Source: Anaerolineales bacterium (GTDB taxonomy: Bacteria > Chloroflexota > Anaerolineae > Epilineales > JAANWY01). From it: 17,737 nt of DNA. Below are positions 1-7,198 of the stretch, in pieces. The translations under genes were made by a program, and so were the position numbers. The DNA is taken from the NCBI GenBank assembly GCA_018263655.1, contig JAANWY010000223.1, positions 1-17,737 on the forward strand. Direction: 5' to 3'. The notes beneath the pieces were generated by a model. The model did not search any database, was not told where the DNA came from, and saw only the letters and a program-made list of their open reading frames with translations. The stretch's first letter is position 1; the number at the start of each line of letters is the position of its first letter.

Positions 1-1
1 C

Positions 2-1537
2 ACCACCGTCTCGGTGACCAGCGGCCCGTCCAACGGCAACCTGGTGAATAACGGCGATGGCACCGTCACCTACACACCGGACGCCGACTTCATCGGCGTG
101 GACAGTTTCACCTACACCGTGCAAGACGACGCCGGCGCTACCTCCAACCCGGCCACCGTCTCAGTCACGGTTGTCCTACCCGGCCCGGCGCCTTGCACTG
201 ACCCCGACTTGGCCGCTGCTTTCGTCAGCGCCGAGCCGGCCAGCTCCGTCAGCCTCATCGCACGGGTGAGCAATGATGGTCCCCAACCGGCTCTAGCCGG
301 CGTATCAGTCGCCTTCTACCTGGGTGATCCCAACGCCGGCGGCGCCCTCATCGACACGGCAGCCACCACTGCGCAGCTTCTGCCCGGCGATTCTGAGGAC
401 GTCACCGTCACCTGGGAAACGGAGACCGCCGGCGACTACGACATCTACATCGTGGCTGATGACGACGGCACTGGCAGCGGACAAATCCCCGAATGCAGCG
501 AAGAGGATAACGCTGCCCAAAAGACTGTCTCCATCCTGGACATACCTCTGGGTAAGTCCTGGAACCTGATCTCATCCTACATCAACCCGTTCAACACCGA
601 CATCCATGTAGTCCAACGCCCCATTGAGGACCAATACGTCGTCATCCAGAGCTTCGATGAGGAGGGGCTCTCCTACTACCCAGATCTGCCCCTCGCCCTG
701 AACACGCTGAAGGAGATGGATGCAGAGCACGGGTATTGGATCAAGGCGGTTAGTAGTGAGGGGTTAGCGGTGAGCGGTGAGGGGTCAGCGGTTAGTAGTA
801 ATGAGGCTGCTGGCACTGTAGCGGACGAAGTAGTGGCTATGCTGCGGGCTGTGGGGACAAAGTTCGCCGAAGACCAGCCCATTGAGCTGAACGCCGGCTG
901 GAACCTGGTGAGCTACATGCCGCGCCAACCCCTGGGGGTCCCCGATGCCTTGCAGAGCATTGACGGTCTGTACACCGTGGTGCTGAGCTTCAAGCAGGGA
1001 GCGCTGTCCTACTATCCCGACCTTGATCCCGGATTCAACACCCTGCGCACGATGGAACCGCGGCTTGGCTACTGGATCAAGACGACCCAAGCGGTTACGC
1101 TGCAGTATCCAGTGACCAGTAACCAGTTATCAGTAAACAGTGGACAGTCATCAGTAGACAGTGATCGGTCATCAGTGAATACTGATCACTTGTCTATCAC
1201 CCCTACCCACACCTGGATGAACTTCTACGGGCCGGCGCGTCTGCAGGACGGGACACCGCTGCCTGTGGGAACCGAAGTCCAGGCGCTGGATCCTGATGGA
1301 GCCGTATGCGGGGCCACGGTGGTCGCCAAGGCAGGACGCTATGGCCTGCTGGCCTGCTACAGCGACGACCCGGCCACTTTCCCGGATGAGGGGGCGCAGC
1401 CGGGCGATACGATCCGGTTGGTGGTGAACAACCAGGTCCTGGGAACATCCATCTGGACGGCCCACGGCGGCCGGCAGTGGCTGCCGCTGGGGGCGACGTC
1501 TTTGTGGCAGGTTTGGATGCCGCTAGTTGGGAAATGA
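2..1537 (+). CDS. Secreted multidomain protein, 3' part (cadherin-like/CARDB/WNLVS repeats)
   Basis: The reading frame is open to the left edge, so the true start lies upstream and 511 residues are visible. The order is: end of a cadherin-like (Big/tandem-95 type) repeat ('GDGTVTYTPDADFIGVDSFT'), a CARDB-like Ig-fold domain at about residues 60-175, a 'WNLIS...GYWIK' domain at about 182-247, a second copy at about 297-360, and a C-terminal domain at about 403-505 beginning 'WMNFYG'. The linker after each WNLVS copy is encoded by a tandem heptanucleotide array (748-803 and 1103-1186). All modules are typical of extracellular adhesion or surface proteins; no catalytic site is visible. The C-terminal domain recurs in the next two genes. 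The stop lies 4 nt before the next ATG, suggesting co-transcription. The exact function is unknown. Confidence 0.85.
   Translation, partial: TTVSVTSGPSNGNLVNNGDGTVTYTPDADFIGVDSFTYTVQDDAGATSNPATVSVTVVLPGPAPCTDPDLAAAFVSAEPASSVSLIARVSNDGPQPALAGVSVAFYLGDPNAGGALIDTAATTAQLLPGDSEDVTVTWETETAGDYDIYIVADDDGTGSGQIPECSEEDNAAQKTVSILDIPLGKSWNLISSYINPFNTDIHVVQRPIEDQYVVIQSFDEEGLSYYPDLPLALNTLKEMDAEHGYWIKAVSSEGLAVSGEGSAVSSNEAAGTVADEVVAMLRAVGTKFAEDQPIELNAGWNLVSYMPRQPLGVPDALQSIDGLYTVVLSFKQGALSYYPDLDPGFNTLRTMEPRLGYWIKTTQAVTLQYPVTSNQLSVNSGQSSVDSDRSSVNTDHLSITPTHTWMNFYGPARLQDGTPLPVGTEVQALDPDGAVCGATVVAKAGRYGLLACYSDDPATFPDEGAQPGDTIRLVVNNQVLGTSIWTAHGGRQWLPLGATSLWQVWMPLVGK
748..803 (+). repeat. Tandem heptanucleotide array 1 (GGTNAGN, 8 units), in coding sequence
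   Basis: Reading in steps of seven from 748 gives ggttagt, agtgagg, ggttagc, ggtgagc, ggtgagg, ggtcagc, ggttagt, agtaatg. Because 7 and 3 are coprime, three units make 21 nt and encode a seven-residue repeat (AVSSEGL/AVSGEGS/AVSSNEA). It sits exactly in the linker after the first GYWIK motif. Confidence 0.85.
1103..1186 (+). repeat. Tandem heptanucleotide array 2 (CAGTNNN, 12 units), in coding sequence
   Basis: From 1103 the sequence splits cleanly into cagtatc, cagtgac, cagtaac, cagttat, cagtaaa, cagtgga, cagtcat, cagtaga, cagtgat, cggtcat, cagtgaa, tactgat. It encodes a seven-residue repeat (QLSVNSG/QSSVDSD/RSSVNTD) after the second GYWIK motif. The total of 84 nt keeps the frame. Confidence 0.88.
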
Positions 1538-1541
1538 GACA

Positions 1542-2159
1542 ATGAGACAAGGAAGACGAGAGGCAAGCGTTCAGCCCGCTGATGTAAAACGCTGGTGGAT
1601 GCTGTCATGCCTCGTCTGTCTGCTCGTAGCTGCTCAGTCGTCAGCCGGCGAGCTGCACCCTACGCCCTGGTGGGTTGACTTCCTGGGCCAGCAATCGGTA
1701 CTAGACGATCAACCGCTGCCGGTAGGGGCAGTGGTGCAGGCCTATGACCCCACCGGCGTACTGGCCGGCCGCGCCGAAGTGACCGTGGGCGGCTCTTACC
1801 TGATGCCAGTCTACGGCGACGATTCCACAACCGAATCCGACGAGGGTGCAGAGTCCCAAGACTTCATCACCTTCACCGTCGACGATTATCCGGTCGTCCC
1901 CACGGGCCCAGATTCGCCTGTCTGGCCCGGACCCGGCAGTCGGGCCCACGTCGAGCTACGGGCCAGCAGCCTGGCCGGCGACTTCGACTGTGACTGTCAG
2001 GTCACAGTGGCCGACCTCATGCGCCAGACGGAGAGGTTCGGCGTCTCCCGAGGCGAAGCTGGGTACTATCCACCCTTTGACCGCGACGGAGACGACGATA
2101 TCGATGTTCATGACGTTCAGCAAGTTGCCGGCAAGTGGCGCACGGCTTGCCAGGAATAG
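1542..2159 (+). CDS. Exported protein with shared beta domain and dockerin-type Ca2+ repeat
   Basis: This encodes a 205-residue protein starting at ATG 1542, 4 nt after the upstream stop; a TTG at 1527 is an in-frame alternative but would overlap the previous gene. A hydrophobic segment ('WWMLSCLVCLLVAAQSSAG') near residues 20-39 is a signal peptide or N-terminal anchor. The middle domain begins 'PWWVDFLG', contains 'LPVGAVVQAYDP' and 'DEGAESQDFITFTV', and matches the C-terminal domain of the preceding protein and the N-terminal domain of the next one. The last ~60 residues hold two EF-hand-like loops ('DFDCDCQVTVADL' and 'DRDGDDDIDVHDV'), the layout of a type I dockerin. Dockerins bind calcium and dock onto cohesins; whether that applies here is inference, since no cohesin is visible in the window. 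Confidence 0.78.
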   Translation: MRQGRREASVQPADVKRWWMLSCLVCLLVAAQSSAGELHPTPWWVDFLGQQSVLDDQPLPVGAVVQAYDPTGVLAGRAEVTVGGSYLMPVYGDDSTTESDEGAESQDFITFTVDDYPVVPTGPDSPVWPGPGSRAHVELRASSLAGDFDCDCQVTVADLMRQTERFGVSRGEAGYYPPFDRDGDDDIDVHDVQQVAGKWRTACQE

Positions 2160-2292
2160 ACAGGGCTCTTTCGAGGTGCAACTTGTATCCCCTCCCCCCG
2201 AATCCTTTCGGCTGTTGCTGCGTTATTCTTACCAAAGTTCTCAAAATTAGCCATAGTCAGCCACTACCATAACCTCATAGGAGAAATACGCC
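2160..2292. other. Intergenic gap before the TSP3 gene
   Basis: This is a 133-bp AT-richer spacer. I see no convincing terminator or sigma-70 promoter. It ends in an AGGAGA ribosome-binding site at 2279-2284, 8 nt before the GTG start at 2293. Confidence 0.5.
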
Positions 2293-3246
2293 GTGAAAAC
2301 CCGCCCCTTGAGCACCACAGTACAGGTGATTGGACTGGTCAGCATATTGATACTCCTTGTACTCATGTCCCCTGGACTGATCCAAGCCGACGAAAGCGCG
2401 CCTGAATGGGTGTTCTTCATCAGCAACAACACCACGTTTTTGGATCAACCTGCACCGGTAGGTACCGTCATCAAGGCTTTTGATCCCGAGGATGTGCAAT
2501 GTGGTGAGCTCACTGTCTCGGTTGAAGGCAAAATACAACCAGCGATGTCTTGTCAACGCGACGACCCGACCACCCCCGCTGTGGACGAGGGGCCTGAACC
2601 GGGCGAGGGTATTTTCTTCACCATCAATGACTTGCCGGCCATGGTAACTCCCCACAGCCTCAACTTTGACGCGGTATCACCGGAGCGGGCCGTTACCTGG
2701 ACAGCGTTCGGCGATATCTGGGAAGTTGACCTCAAGGCGGCTGACAGCGATGGCGACGGTATCCCCGATGGACTTGAGTGTTCAGGCGTGATAAGTCCGG
2801 CGGCGACTCCAGATGCCTGCCCCGACACGGACGACGACGGCACACCCGACTTTCAAGACGCCGATAGTGATAACGATGGAATCCCCGACAGCGTGGAGGT
2901 CGGGCCTGATCCGCTGAATCCGAGAGACACCGACGGCGATGGCACACCGGACTACCGGGACGCCGACAGTGACAATGACAAAATCCTCGACGCTGATGAC
3001 AACTGTCCGCTCACTGACAATCCTGGCCAAGAGGACAGCGATGGCGACGGACTGGGCGATGCCTGCGATCCCACTCCTGCGCCGGCAATCAGACCTGTAG
3101 GCGGCTATGGAGAGTCACTGAGCCCACTAGAGTTGTTGGGACCATGGACCATCTTAGCCGCAGGAGTCGCCGTGGGGATCGGGGCCGTGCTGTTCGGCAA
3201 GCGGTGTCTTCTCAATATATGGGGGACATGTAGGACGATTTGGTAA
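2293..3246 (+). CDS. Exported TSP3-repeat protein with C-terminal membrane anchor; 3' end replaced by a mobile element
   Basis: This encodes 317 residues from a GTG start, supported by AGGAGA 8 nt upstream. There is a signal peptide at residues 1-33 ('VIGLVSILILLVLMSPGLIQA'-like core), then the shared beta domain at about 35-135 ('PAPVGTVIKAFDPEDVQCG', 'DEGPEPGEGIFFTINDLP'). Several thrombospondin type 3 calcium-binding repeats follow at about 152-258, with DSDGDGIPD, DTDDDGTPD, DSDNDGIPD, DTDGDGTPD and DSDGDGLGD motifs. A transmembrane helix near 275-300 ends in GKR. TSP3 repeats are Ca2+-structured stalks, so this is probably a surface protein held in the membrane by its C-terminal helix. 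The final residues after GKR (CLLNIWGTCRTIW) and the stop TAA at 3244-3246 are encoded by an inserted element. Without it the protein would end GKRAL with the TGA at 3319-3321. Confidence 0.85.
   Translation: MKTRPLSTTVQVIGLVSILILLVLMSPGLIQADESAPEWVFFISNNTTFLDQPAPVGTVIKAFDPEDVQCGELTVSVEGKIQPAMSCQRDDPTTPAVDEGPEPGEGIFFTINDLPAMVTPHSLNFDAVSPERAVTWTAFGDIWEVDLKAADSDGDGIPDGLECSGVISPAATPDACPDTDDDGTPDFQDADSDNDGIPDSVEVGPDPLNPRDTDGDGTPDYRDADSDNDKILDADDNCPLTDNPGQEDSDGDGLGDACDPTPAPAIRPVGGYGESLSPLELLGPWTILAAGVAVGIGAVLFGKRCLLNIWGTCRTIW
3196..3203 (+). repeat. Target-site duplication of element copy 1, left (GGCAAGCG)
   Basis: An exact 8-bp direct repeat with 3304-3311, abutting the element's terminal inverted repeat. 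Confidence 0.88.
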
Positions 3247-3303
3247 ATCGTCGGGTCGAAATACCATTTCGACCTACATAGCCCCGAAATATTGAGATGA
3301 TAC
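3204..3303 (+). mobile_element. MITE-like non-autonomous element, copy 1 (100 bp, ~31-bp TIRs)
   Basis: Left end 3204-3234 and right end 3273-3303 are inverted repeats matching at 25 of 31 positions, both starting GTRTCWTCTCAATAT. The 8-bp sequence GGCAAGCG flanks it directly on both sides (3196-3203 and 3304-3311), which is the mark of a transposition target duplication. Inside are two perfect hairpins: 3234-3252 (8-bp stem, loop GGT) and 3254-3274 (9-bp stem, loop ACC). It has no coding capacity of its own. The second copy at 4465-4566 is its reverse complement, differing by five substitutions and two single-base indels. I cannot assign it to an IS family from the ends alone. Confidence 0.9.
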
Positions 3304-3311
3304 GGCAAGCG
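3304..3311 (+). repeat. Target-site duplication of element copy 1, right (GGCAAGCG)
   Basis: The partner of 3196-3203. Read in the frame of the TSP3 gene it continues GGC AAG CGC GCC TTG TGA, giving the inferred ancestral C-terminus G-K-R-A-L and the stop at 3319-3321. Confidence 0.88.
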
Positions 3312-3398
3312 CGCCTTGTGAAGGGACGAAGCCAGGCCGGCGATAAGCTGAAGTGAGCACCAGGTTCAACCACTCAGTTGGGCACAGCCTGTTCCTAT

Positions 3399-3431
3399 TG
3401 ATGGCTGGTTGATGGCTGGTTGATGGCCGGC
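3399..3431 (+). repeat. Triple 11-bp direct repeat upstream of the response regulator
   Basis: There are three adjoining units: tgatggctggt, tgatggctggt and tgatggccggc. The last ends 16 nt before the ATG at 3448. The 11-bp period is close to one helical turn, so a binding site for an OmpR-type regulator is conceivable, but slippage is equally possible. Confidence 0.6.
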
Positions 3432-3447
3432 AAAGGAAGCTACCGCT

Positions 3448-4166
<719 letters not shown>

Positions 4167-4170
<4 letters not shown>

Positions 4171-4412
4171 AGGGCAACGAACCCTTGAAGGCCCTCGCCG
4201 GCAGCTAGCCCCGCATCCTGGTTGCTGACGACGACCCGGCGGTTCAAGCCTTCCTCAGACGCCTCCTGGAAAGGGAAAGCTACGACGTGACCACCGTGAG
4301 CAACGGGCGCGATGCGGTGACCCGGCTGGAGACCGAGGCATATCATCTGGTCATCACCATCAGCGCCGGCACATCCACCTTCTCACACTCAACCCAACGG
4401 GAACATCACTGA
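4167..4412 (+). pseudogene. Response-regulator receiver stump with in-frame TAG
   Basis: The ATG at 4167 overlaps the previous stop. After 13 codons an in-frame TAG (4206-4208) interrupts the frame. Directly beyond it the same frame reads a receiver-domain start: 'PRILVADDDPAVQAFLRRLL' followed by a second helix/strand and 'YHLVIT'. Homology stops exactly before the phospho-acceptor Asp; the remaining ~20 codons to the TGA at 4410-4412 look unrelated. No start codon with a ribosome-binding site follows the TAG. The piece therefore lacks the phosphorylation site and any output domain and is judged non-functional. It was probably a two-receiver partner of the intact gene. Confidence 0.75.
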
Positions 4413-4427
4413 TCGGTTGCACGTTTT

Positions 4428-4455
4428 AAGGTTGGAAAGTTGAAAGGCCGAAAGT
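4428..4455 (+). repeat. Short heptamer array, left arm (4 units)
   Basis: The seven-base units are aaggttg, gaaagtt, gaaaggc, cgaaagt. It faces the array at 4566-4607, which carries the same kind of heptamer on the opposite strand, so the two would have formed a hairpin before the element inserted between them. Confidence 0.6.
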
Positions 4456-4464
4456 CTCAACATT

Positions 4465-4566
4465 GTATCATCTCAATATTTCAGGGCTATGTAGGGTCGA
4501 AATGGCATTTCGACCCTACGATTTACCAAATCGTCCTACATGTCCCCCCATATATTGCGATGACAC
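4465..4566 (-). mobile_element. MITE-like non-autonomous element, copy 2 (102 bp, inverted relative to copy 1)
   Basis: This is the reverse complement of copy 1 with five substitutions and two single-base insertions. Terminal inverted repeats start GTATCATCTCAATAT on the left and GTGTCATCGCAATAT on the complement at the right. It is flanked by TCAACATT (4457-4464) and TCAACGTT (4567-4574), an 8-bp target duplication with one later mismatch. One internal hairpin is a perfect 13-bp stem with a 3-nt loop (4491-4519); the other is 4518-4534 (7-bp stem). It lies in the leader of the VIT/vWA gene, ending 68 nt before its ATG. Confidence 0.88.
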
Positions 4567-4607
4567 TCAACGTTCACCTTCCAACCTTCAACTTGCAACC
4601 TTCAACC
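4566..4607 (-). repeat. Heptamer array, right arm (6 units of TTCAACC type)
   Basis: In seven-base steps: ctcaacg, ttcacct, tccaacc, ttcaact, tgcaacc, ttcaacc. On the minus strand this is GGTTGAA-type, matching the plus-strand units at 4428-4455. Copy 2 of the element inserted at the junction of the two arms. Confidence 0.75.
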
Positions 4608-4619
4608 GTACCACGCCCC

Positions 4620-4626
4620 GGAGGAG
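4620..4626 (+). promoter_or_regulatory. Ribosome-binding site fixing the start of the VIT/vWA gene
   Basis: GGAGGAG lies 8 nt before ATG 4635. It decides that start over the in-frame upstream codons, whose translation would read through the mobile element. Confidence 0.8.
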
Positions 4627-4634
4627 AGAGCACT

Positions 4635-6977
4635 ATGCGACGACTAATGTTGTTCGTACCGGTTCTTCTGTTAGCTTTGCTGCTGATGCCGGCGCCGGCC
4701 CACGCCGATGGCGTCATCATCGTCGATCCACCACCTGGCCGCGTCGTCGGCACCACCCCACTGGCCATCCGCGACCACATCGTCACCGTCAACATCGAAG
4801 ATCAGGTGGCAACCACCCGCATCGACCAGACCTTCGTCAACCCATCGGATATGGCACTGGAGGGCACCTACGTCTTCCCACTGCCGGAAGGGGCCACGAT
4901 CTCGGAGTTCAACATGTGGGTCGATGGCGAGAAGTGGGAAGGCAAGGTGTTGGACAAGGACGAGGCGCGCGAAATCTACGAGAGCATCGTGCGCCGCCGG
5001 CAGGACCCGGCGCTGCTGGAGTACATCGGCCGCAGCGCTTTCCAAGCCAGTATCTTCCCCATCCAACCTGGCGACGAGCGCCGCGTCGAGCTAGAGTACA
5101 CGGAAGTACTCCGGATGGACCAGGGCCTAGTCGAGTACGTGTACCCGCTGAACACCGAGAAGTTCAGCGCCGAGCCGCTGGAGCGCGTCAGCGTCACCGT
5201 TGATATCGCCTCGGATGTGCCGCTGCGCGCCATCTACTCGCCGACCCACGACGTCGACGTGTTCCGCGACGGCGAGAAGCAGGCCCGCATCGGTTACGAA
5301 GATCGGGACGTGCGACCCGACCGCGACTTCGTCCTGTACTACAGCGTGACGCCCCAAGACGTCGGGCTGAACGTGCTGAGCTATAAGATCAAGGGCGAGG
5401 ACGGCTACTTTCTACTGCTGGCCGCGCCCCCGGTGGAAGTGGATACAGCCGAAGTGGTGGCCAAGGACGTAATGCTGATCCTGGACACGTCGGGCAGCAT
5501 GGAGGGCGAGAAGTTGGCCCAGGCCAAGCAAGCCTTGAACTTCGTGCTGGAGCACCTGAACGCCCAAGATCGGTTCAACATCGTGACGTTCAGCACCGGA
5601 ATCCGGCGCTACGCCCGTTCGTTTCAGCCGGCCTCGGAAGCCGCAGCCGCCCAGCGCTGGGTGGAAAACCTGACGGCCGGCGGCTCCACTGACATCAATC
5701 GCGCCCTGCTGGAGGCTTTGGCCGATACCGACCCCGAGCGCCCGACTATCTTGATCTTCCTGACCGACGGATTGCCGACGGCCGGCGTCACCGAAGCCGA
5801 TAAGATCATCGCCAACGTGACCGACGCCGCACCGAAGAGCGCCCGCGTCTTCACCTTCGGCGTTGGCTACGACGTCAACACGATCCTGCTGGATTCCCTG
5901 GCCCGCGATTTGCGAGGCGCCAGCTCCTACGTGCGACCGGAGCAGCGCATCGACGAGATCGTGTCAGGCTTCTACGCCAAGGTCAGCACGCCGGTCCTGG
6001 CCGACATCGCGTTCGACTGGGGCGACGTGTTCGTCGAGGACACGTATCCGCGACCGCTGCCGGACTTGTTTGCCGGCGCCCAACTCGTGATGGTGGGCCG
6101 CTACCGCGCGGGCGGCACCTCAGACGTCGTGCTCAGTGGCCAGGTGAACGCCCAGCCGCAGAGTTTTCGCTACGAGGACGTCAAATTCGTCGAAGAGGGC
6201 GGCGAAAGCTTCATTCCACGCCTGTGGGCCACGCGCAAGATCGGCTATCTGCTGAACCAGATTCGGCTGCACGGCGAGAACCGCGAGATGATCGACGAGA
6301 TCGTGGAGTTGGCCGTGCGCCACGGCATCGCCACGCCGTACACGTCATTCCTGGTGGACGAACGCGCCGACGTGCTGACGCGCGAGGGTCGCGAGACAAT
6401 CGTGGAAGAAGAGGCGGCAGCTGCGCGTGCAGCGCCGACGGAAGTCAGCGGTCAGGCTGCGGTGGAGAAGGCGCAAGACATGCAGCAGTTGGAGTCGGCT
6501 CAACAAGCGCCGGCGGCTCCCGCAGCCGAGATGCCGGCCGGCGAAAGTCGCGCCCGTCGTGTGATTCAGACCATCGGCGCCAAGACCTTCGTCCTGCGCA
6601 ACGAGGCCTGGACCGATACGACCTTCGATCCGCAGCAGATGACGACGACCAAGGTCGACTTCGGCTCTGAGCGCTATTTCGAGCTGCTGGCGGAGCACCC
6701 CGAGTGGGGTCGGTACTTCGCCGCCGGCCAGCGTGTGATCGTCGTGCTAGACGGCGAGGCGTACGAGATTGTCGGCGAGGGCGGTGAATCGGCCACGCAG
6801 TCCGCGACCAGCGAGCCGGCAAGCGAAACCGAGCCCGAGCGCGCACAGCCGGGACGCGCGCAGCCGGGACGCGCGCAGCCGGAACCGCCGACCGGGACGG
6901 CGCCGCCGTGTGCGGCCGGCTTGATTTTGCCGCTGGTGGTGGGTGTTGGGGTTTGGGGCCGGCGACGGGCTCACTGA
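4635..6977 (+). CDS. Exported VIT and von Willebrand factor A domain protein
   Basis: This encodes 780 residues. A signal peptide ('LMLFVPVLLLALLLMPAPAHA') covers about residues 1-25. The VIT domain (about 35-165) has the typical 'FVNPSDMALEGTYVFPLPEG' start. The vWA domain (about 278-455) has a complete MIDAS: DTSGSM at 284-289, Thr352 in 'GGSTDIN', Asp378 in 'FLTDGLPTAG'. A conserved C-terminal region of the family follows, with 'YGRxx'-type 'GHGIATPYTSFLV'-like sequence near 560-575. The tail has three five-residue repeats RAQPG encoded by a 15-bp tandem repeat, then 'PPCAAGLILPLVVGVGVWG' and RRRAH. Proteins of this inter-alpha-trypsin-inhibitor type bind divalent metal and protein ligands at the surface; the partner is unknown. 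It appears to be a single-gene unit. Confidence 0.9.
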   Translation: MRRLMLFVPVLLLALLLMPAPAHADGVIIVDPPPGRVVGTTPLAIRDHIVTVNIEDQVATTRIDQTFVNPSDMALEGTYVFPLPEGATISEFNMWVDGEKWEGKVLDKDEAREIYESIVRRRQDPALLEYIGRSAFQASIFPIQPGDERRVELEYTEVLRMDQGLVEYVYPLNTEKFSAEPLERVSVTVDIASDVPLRAIYSPTHDVDVFRDGEKQARIGYEDRDVRPDRDFVLYYSVTPQDVGLNVLSYKIKGEDGYFLLLAAPPVEVDTAEVVAKDVMLILDTSGSMEGEKLAQAKQALNFVLEHLNAQDRFNIVTFSTGIRRYARSFQPASEAAAAQRWVENLTAGGSTDINRALLEALADTDPERPTILIFLTDGLPTAGVTEADKIIANVTDAAPKSARVFTFGVGYDVNTILLDSLARDLRGASSYVRPEQRIDEIVSGFYAKVSTPVLADIAFDWGDVFVEDTYPRPLPDLFAGAQLVMVGRYRAGGTSDVVLSGQVNAQPQSFRYEDVKFVEEGGESFIPRLWATRKIGYLLNQIRLHGENREMIDEIVELAVRHGIATPYTSFLVDERADVLTREGRETIVEEEAAAARAAPTEVSGQAAVEKAQDMQQLESAQQAPAAPAAEMPAGESRARRVIQTIGAKTFVLRNEAWTDTTFDPQQMTTTKVDFGSERYFELLAEHPEWGRYFAAGQRVIVVLDGEAYEIVGEGGESATQSATSEPASETEPERAQPGRAQPGRAQPEPPTGTAPPCAAGLILPLVVGVGVWGRRRAH
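6840..6884 (+). repeat. 15-bp tandem repeat (3 units) encoding RAQPG
   Basis: Three in-frame units encode R-A-Q-P-G, R-A-Q-P-G, R-A-Q-P-E just before the C-terminal hydrophobic anchor. It acts as a flexible proline-containing spacer. Confidence 0.8.
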
Positions 6978-7198
6978 TCAATCTTGATCCTACAGGCCGC
7001 GTAGCATGCCCGGGCTGCCATTCGAGATGGATGACCATGGGGAAGCCGGCGTCGCGCAGCAGGCGCAAGCCCTCTGCGGCATCCGGGAACAGCTTCAGGT
7101 GGCGGTGTGCATCCATGACGCGCTCGACCTCTGCCAGTCGAGGCAGTCGAGGCGCAATGTGACTACGGCGCACATGTGGTCCTCTGCCCACCAACCGA
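6978..7198 (-). pseudogene. Gene-free stretch with a possible HAD-hydrolase remnant
   Basis: No intact gene is seen. On the minus strand 7116-7030 reads 'LKLFPDAAEGLRLLRDAGFP' plus MVI, which resembles the segment before the 'VTNQ' motif of HAD phosphatases (heptose-bisphosphatase type). The following residues (HLEWQPGHA) do not continue the family and no catalytic DxD is present. I regard it as a fragment, with low confidence in the family. Confidence 0.35.

Noticed and set aside
1103..1186. CRISPR-like array.
   Set aside because: The units are 7 bp with no long conserved repeat or spacer, and they are translated in frame.
4440..4634. A 65-codon N-terminal extension of the VIT/vWA protein from an in-frame TTG.
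   Set aside because: It would translate straight through mobile element copy 2 and a heptamer array. A strong GGAGGAG site and a clear signal peptide start at ATG 4635.
6976..6989. Palindrome GATCAATCTTGATC after the VIT/vWA gene as a terminator.
   Set aside because: The loop is only 2 nt, the stem is AT-rich and no T-run follows.
6445..7194. A 249-codon minus-strand frame running into the VIT/vWA gene.
   Set aside because: Most of it is antisense to the VIT/vWA coding region and is Arg/Pro-rich shadow sequence. Only a short stretch near 7030-7116 resembles a family.
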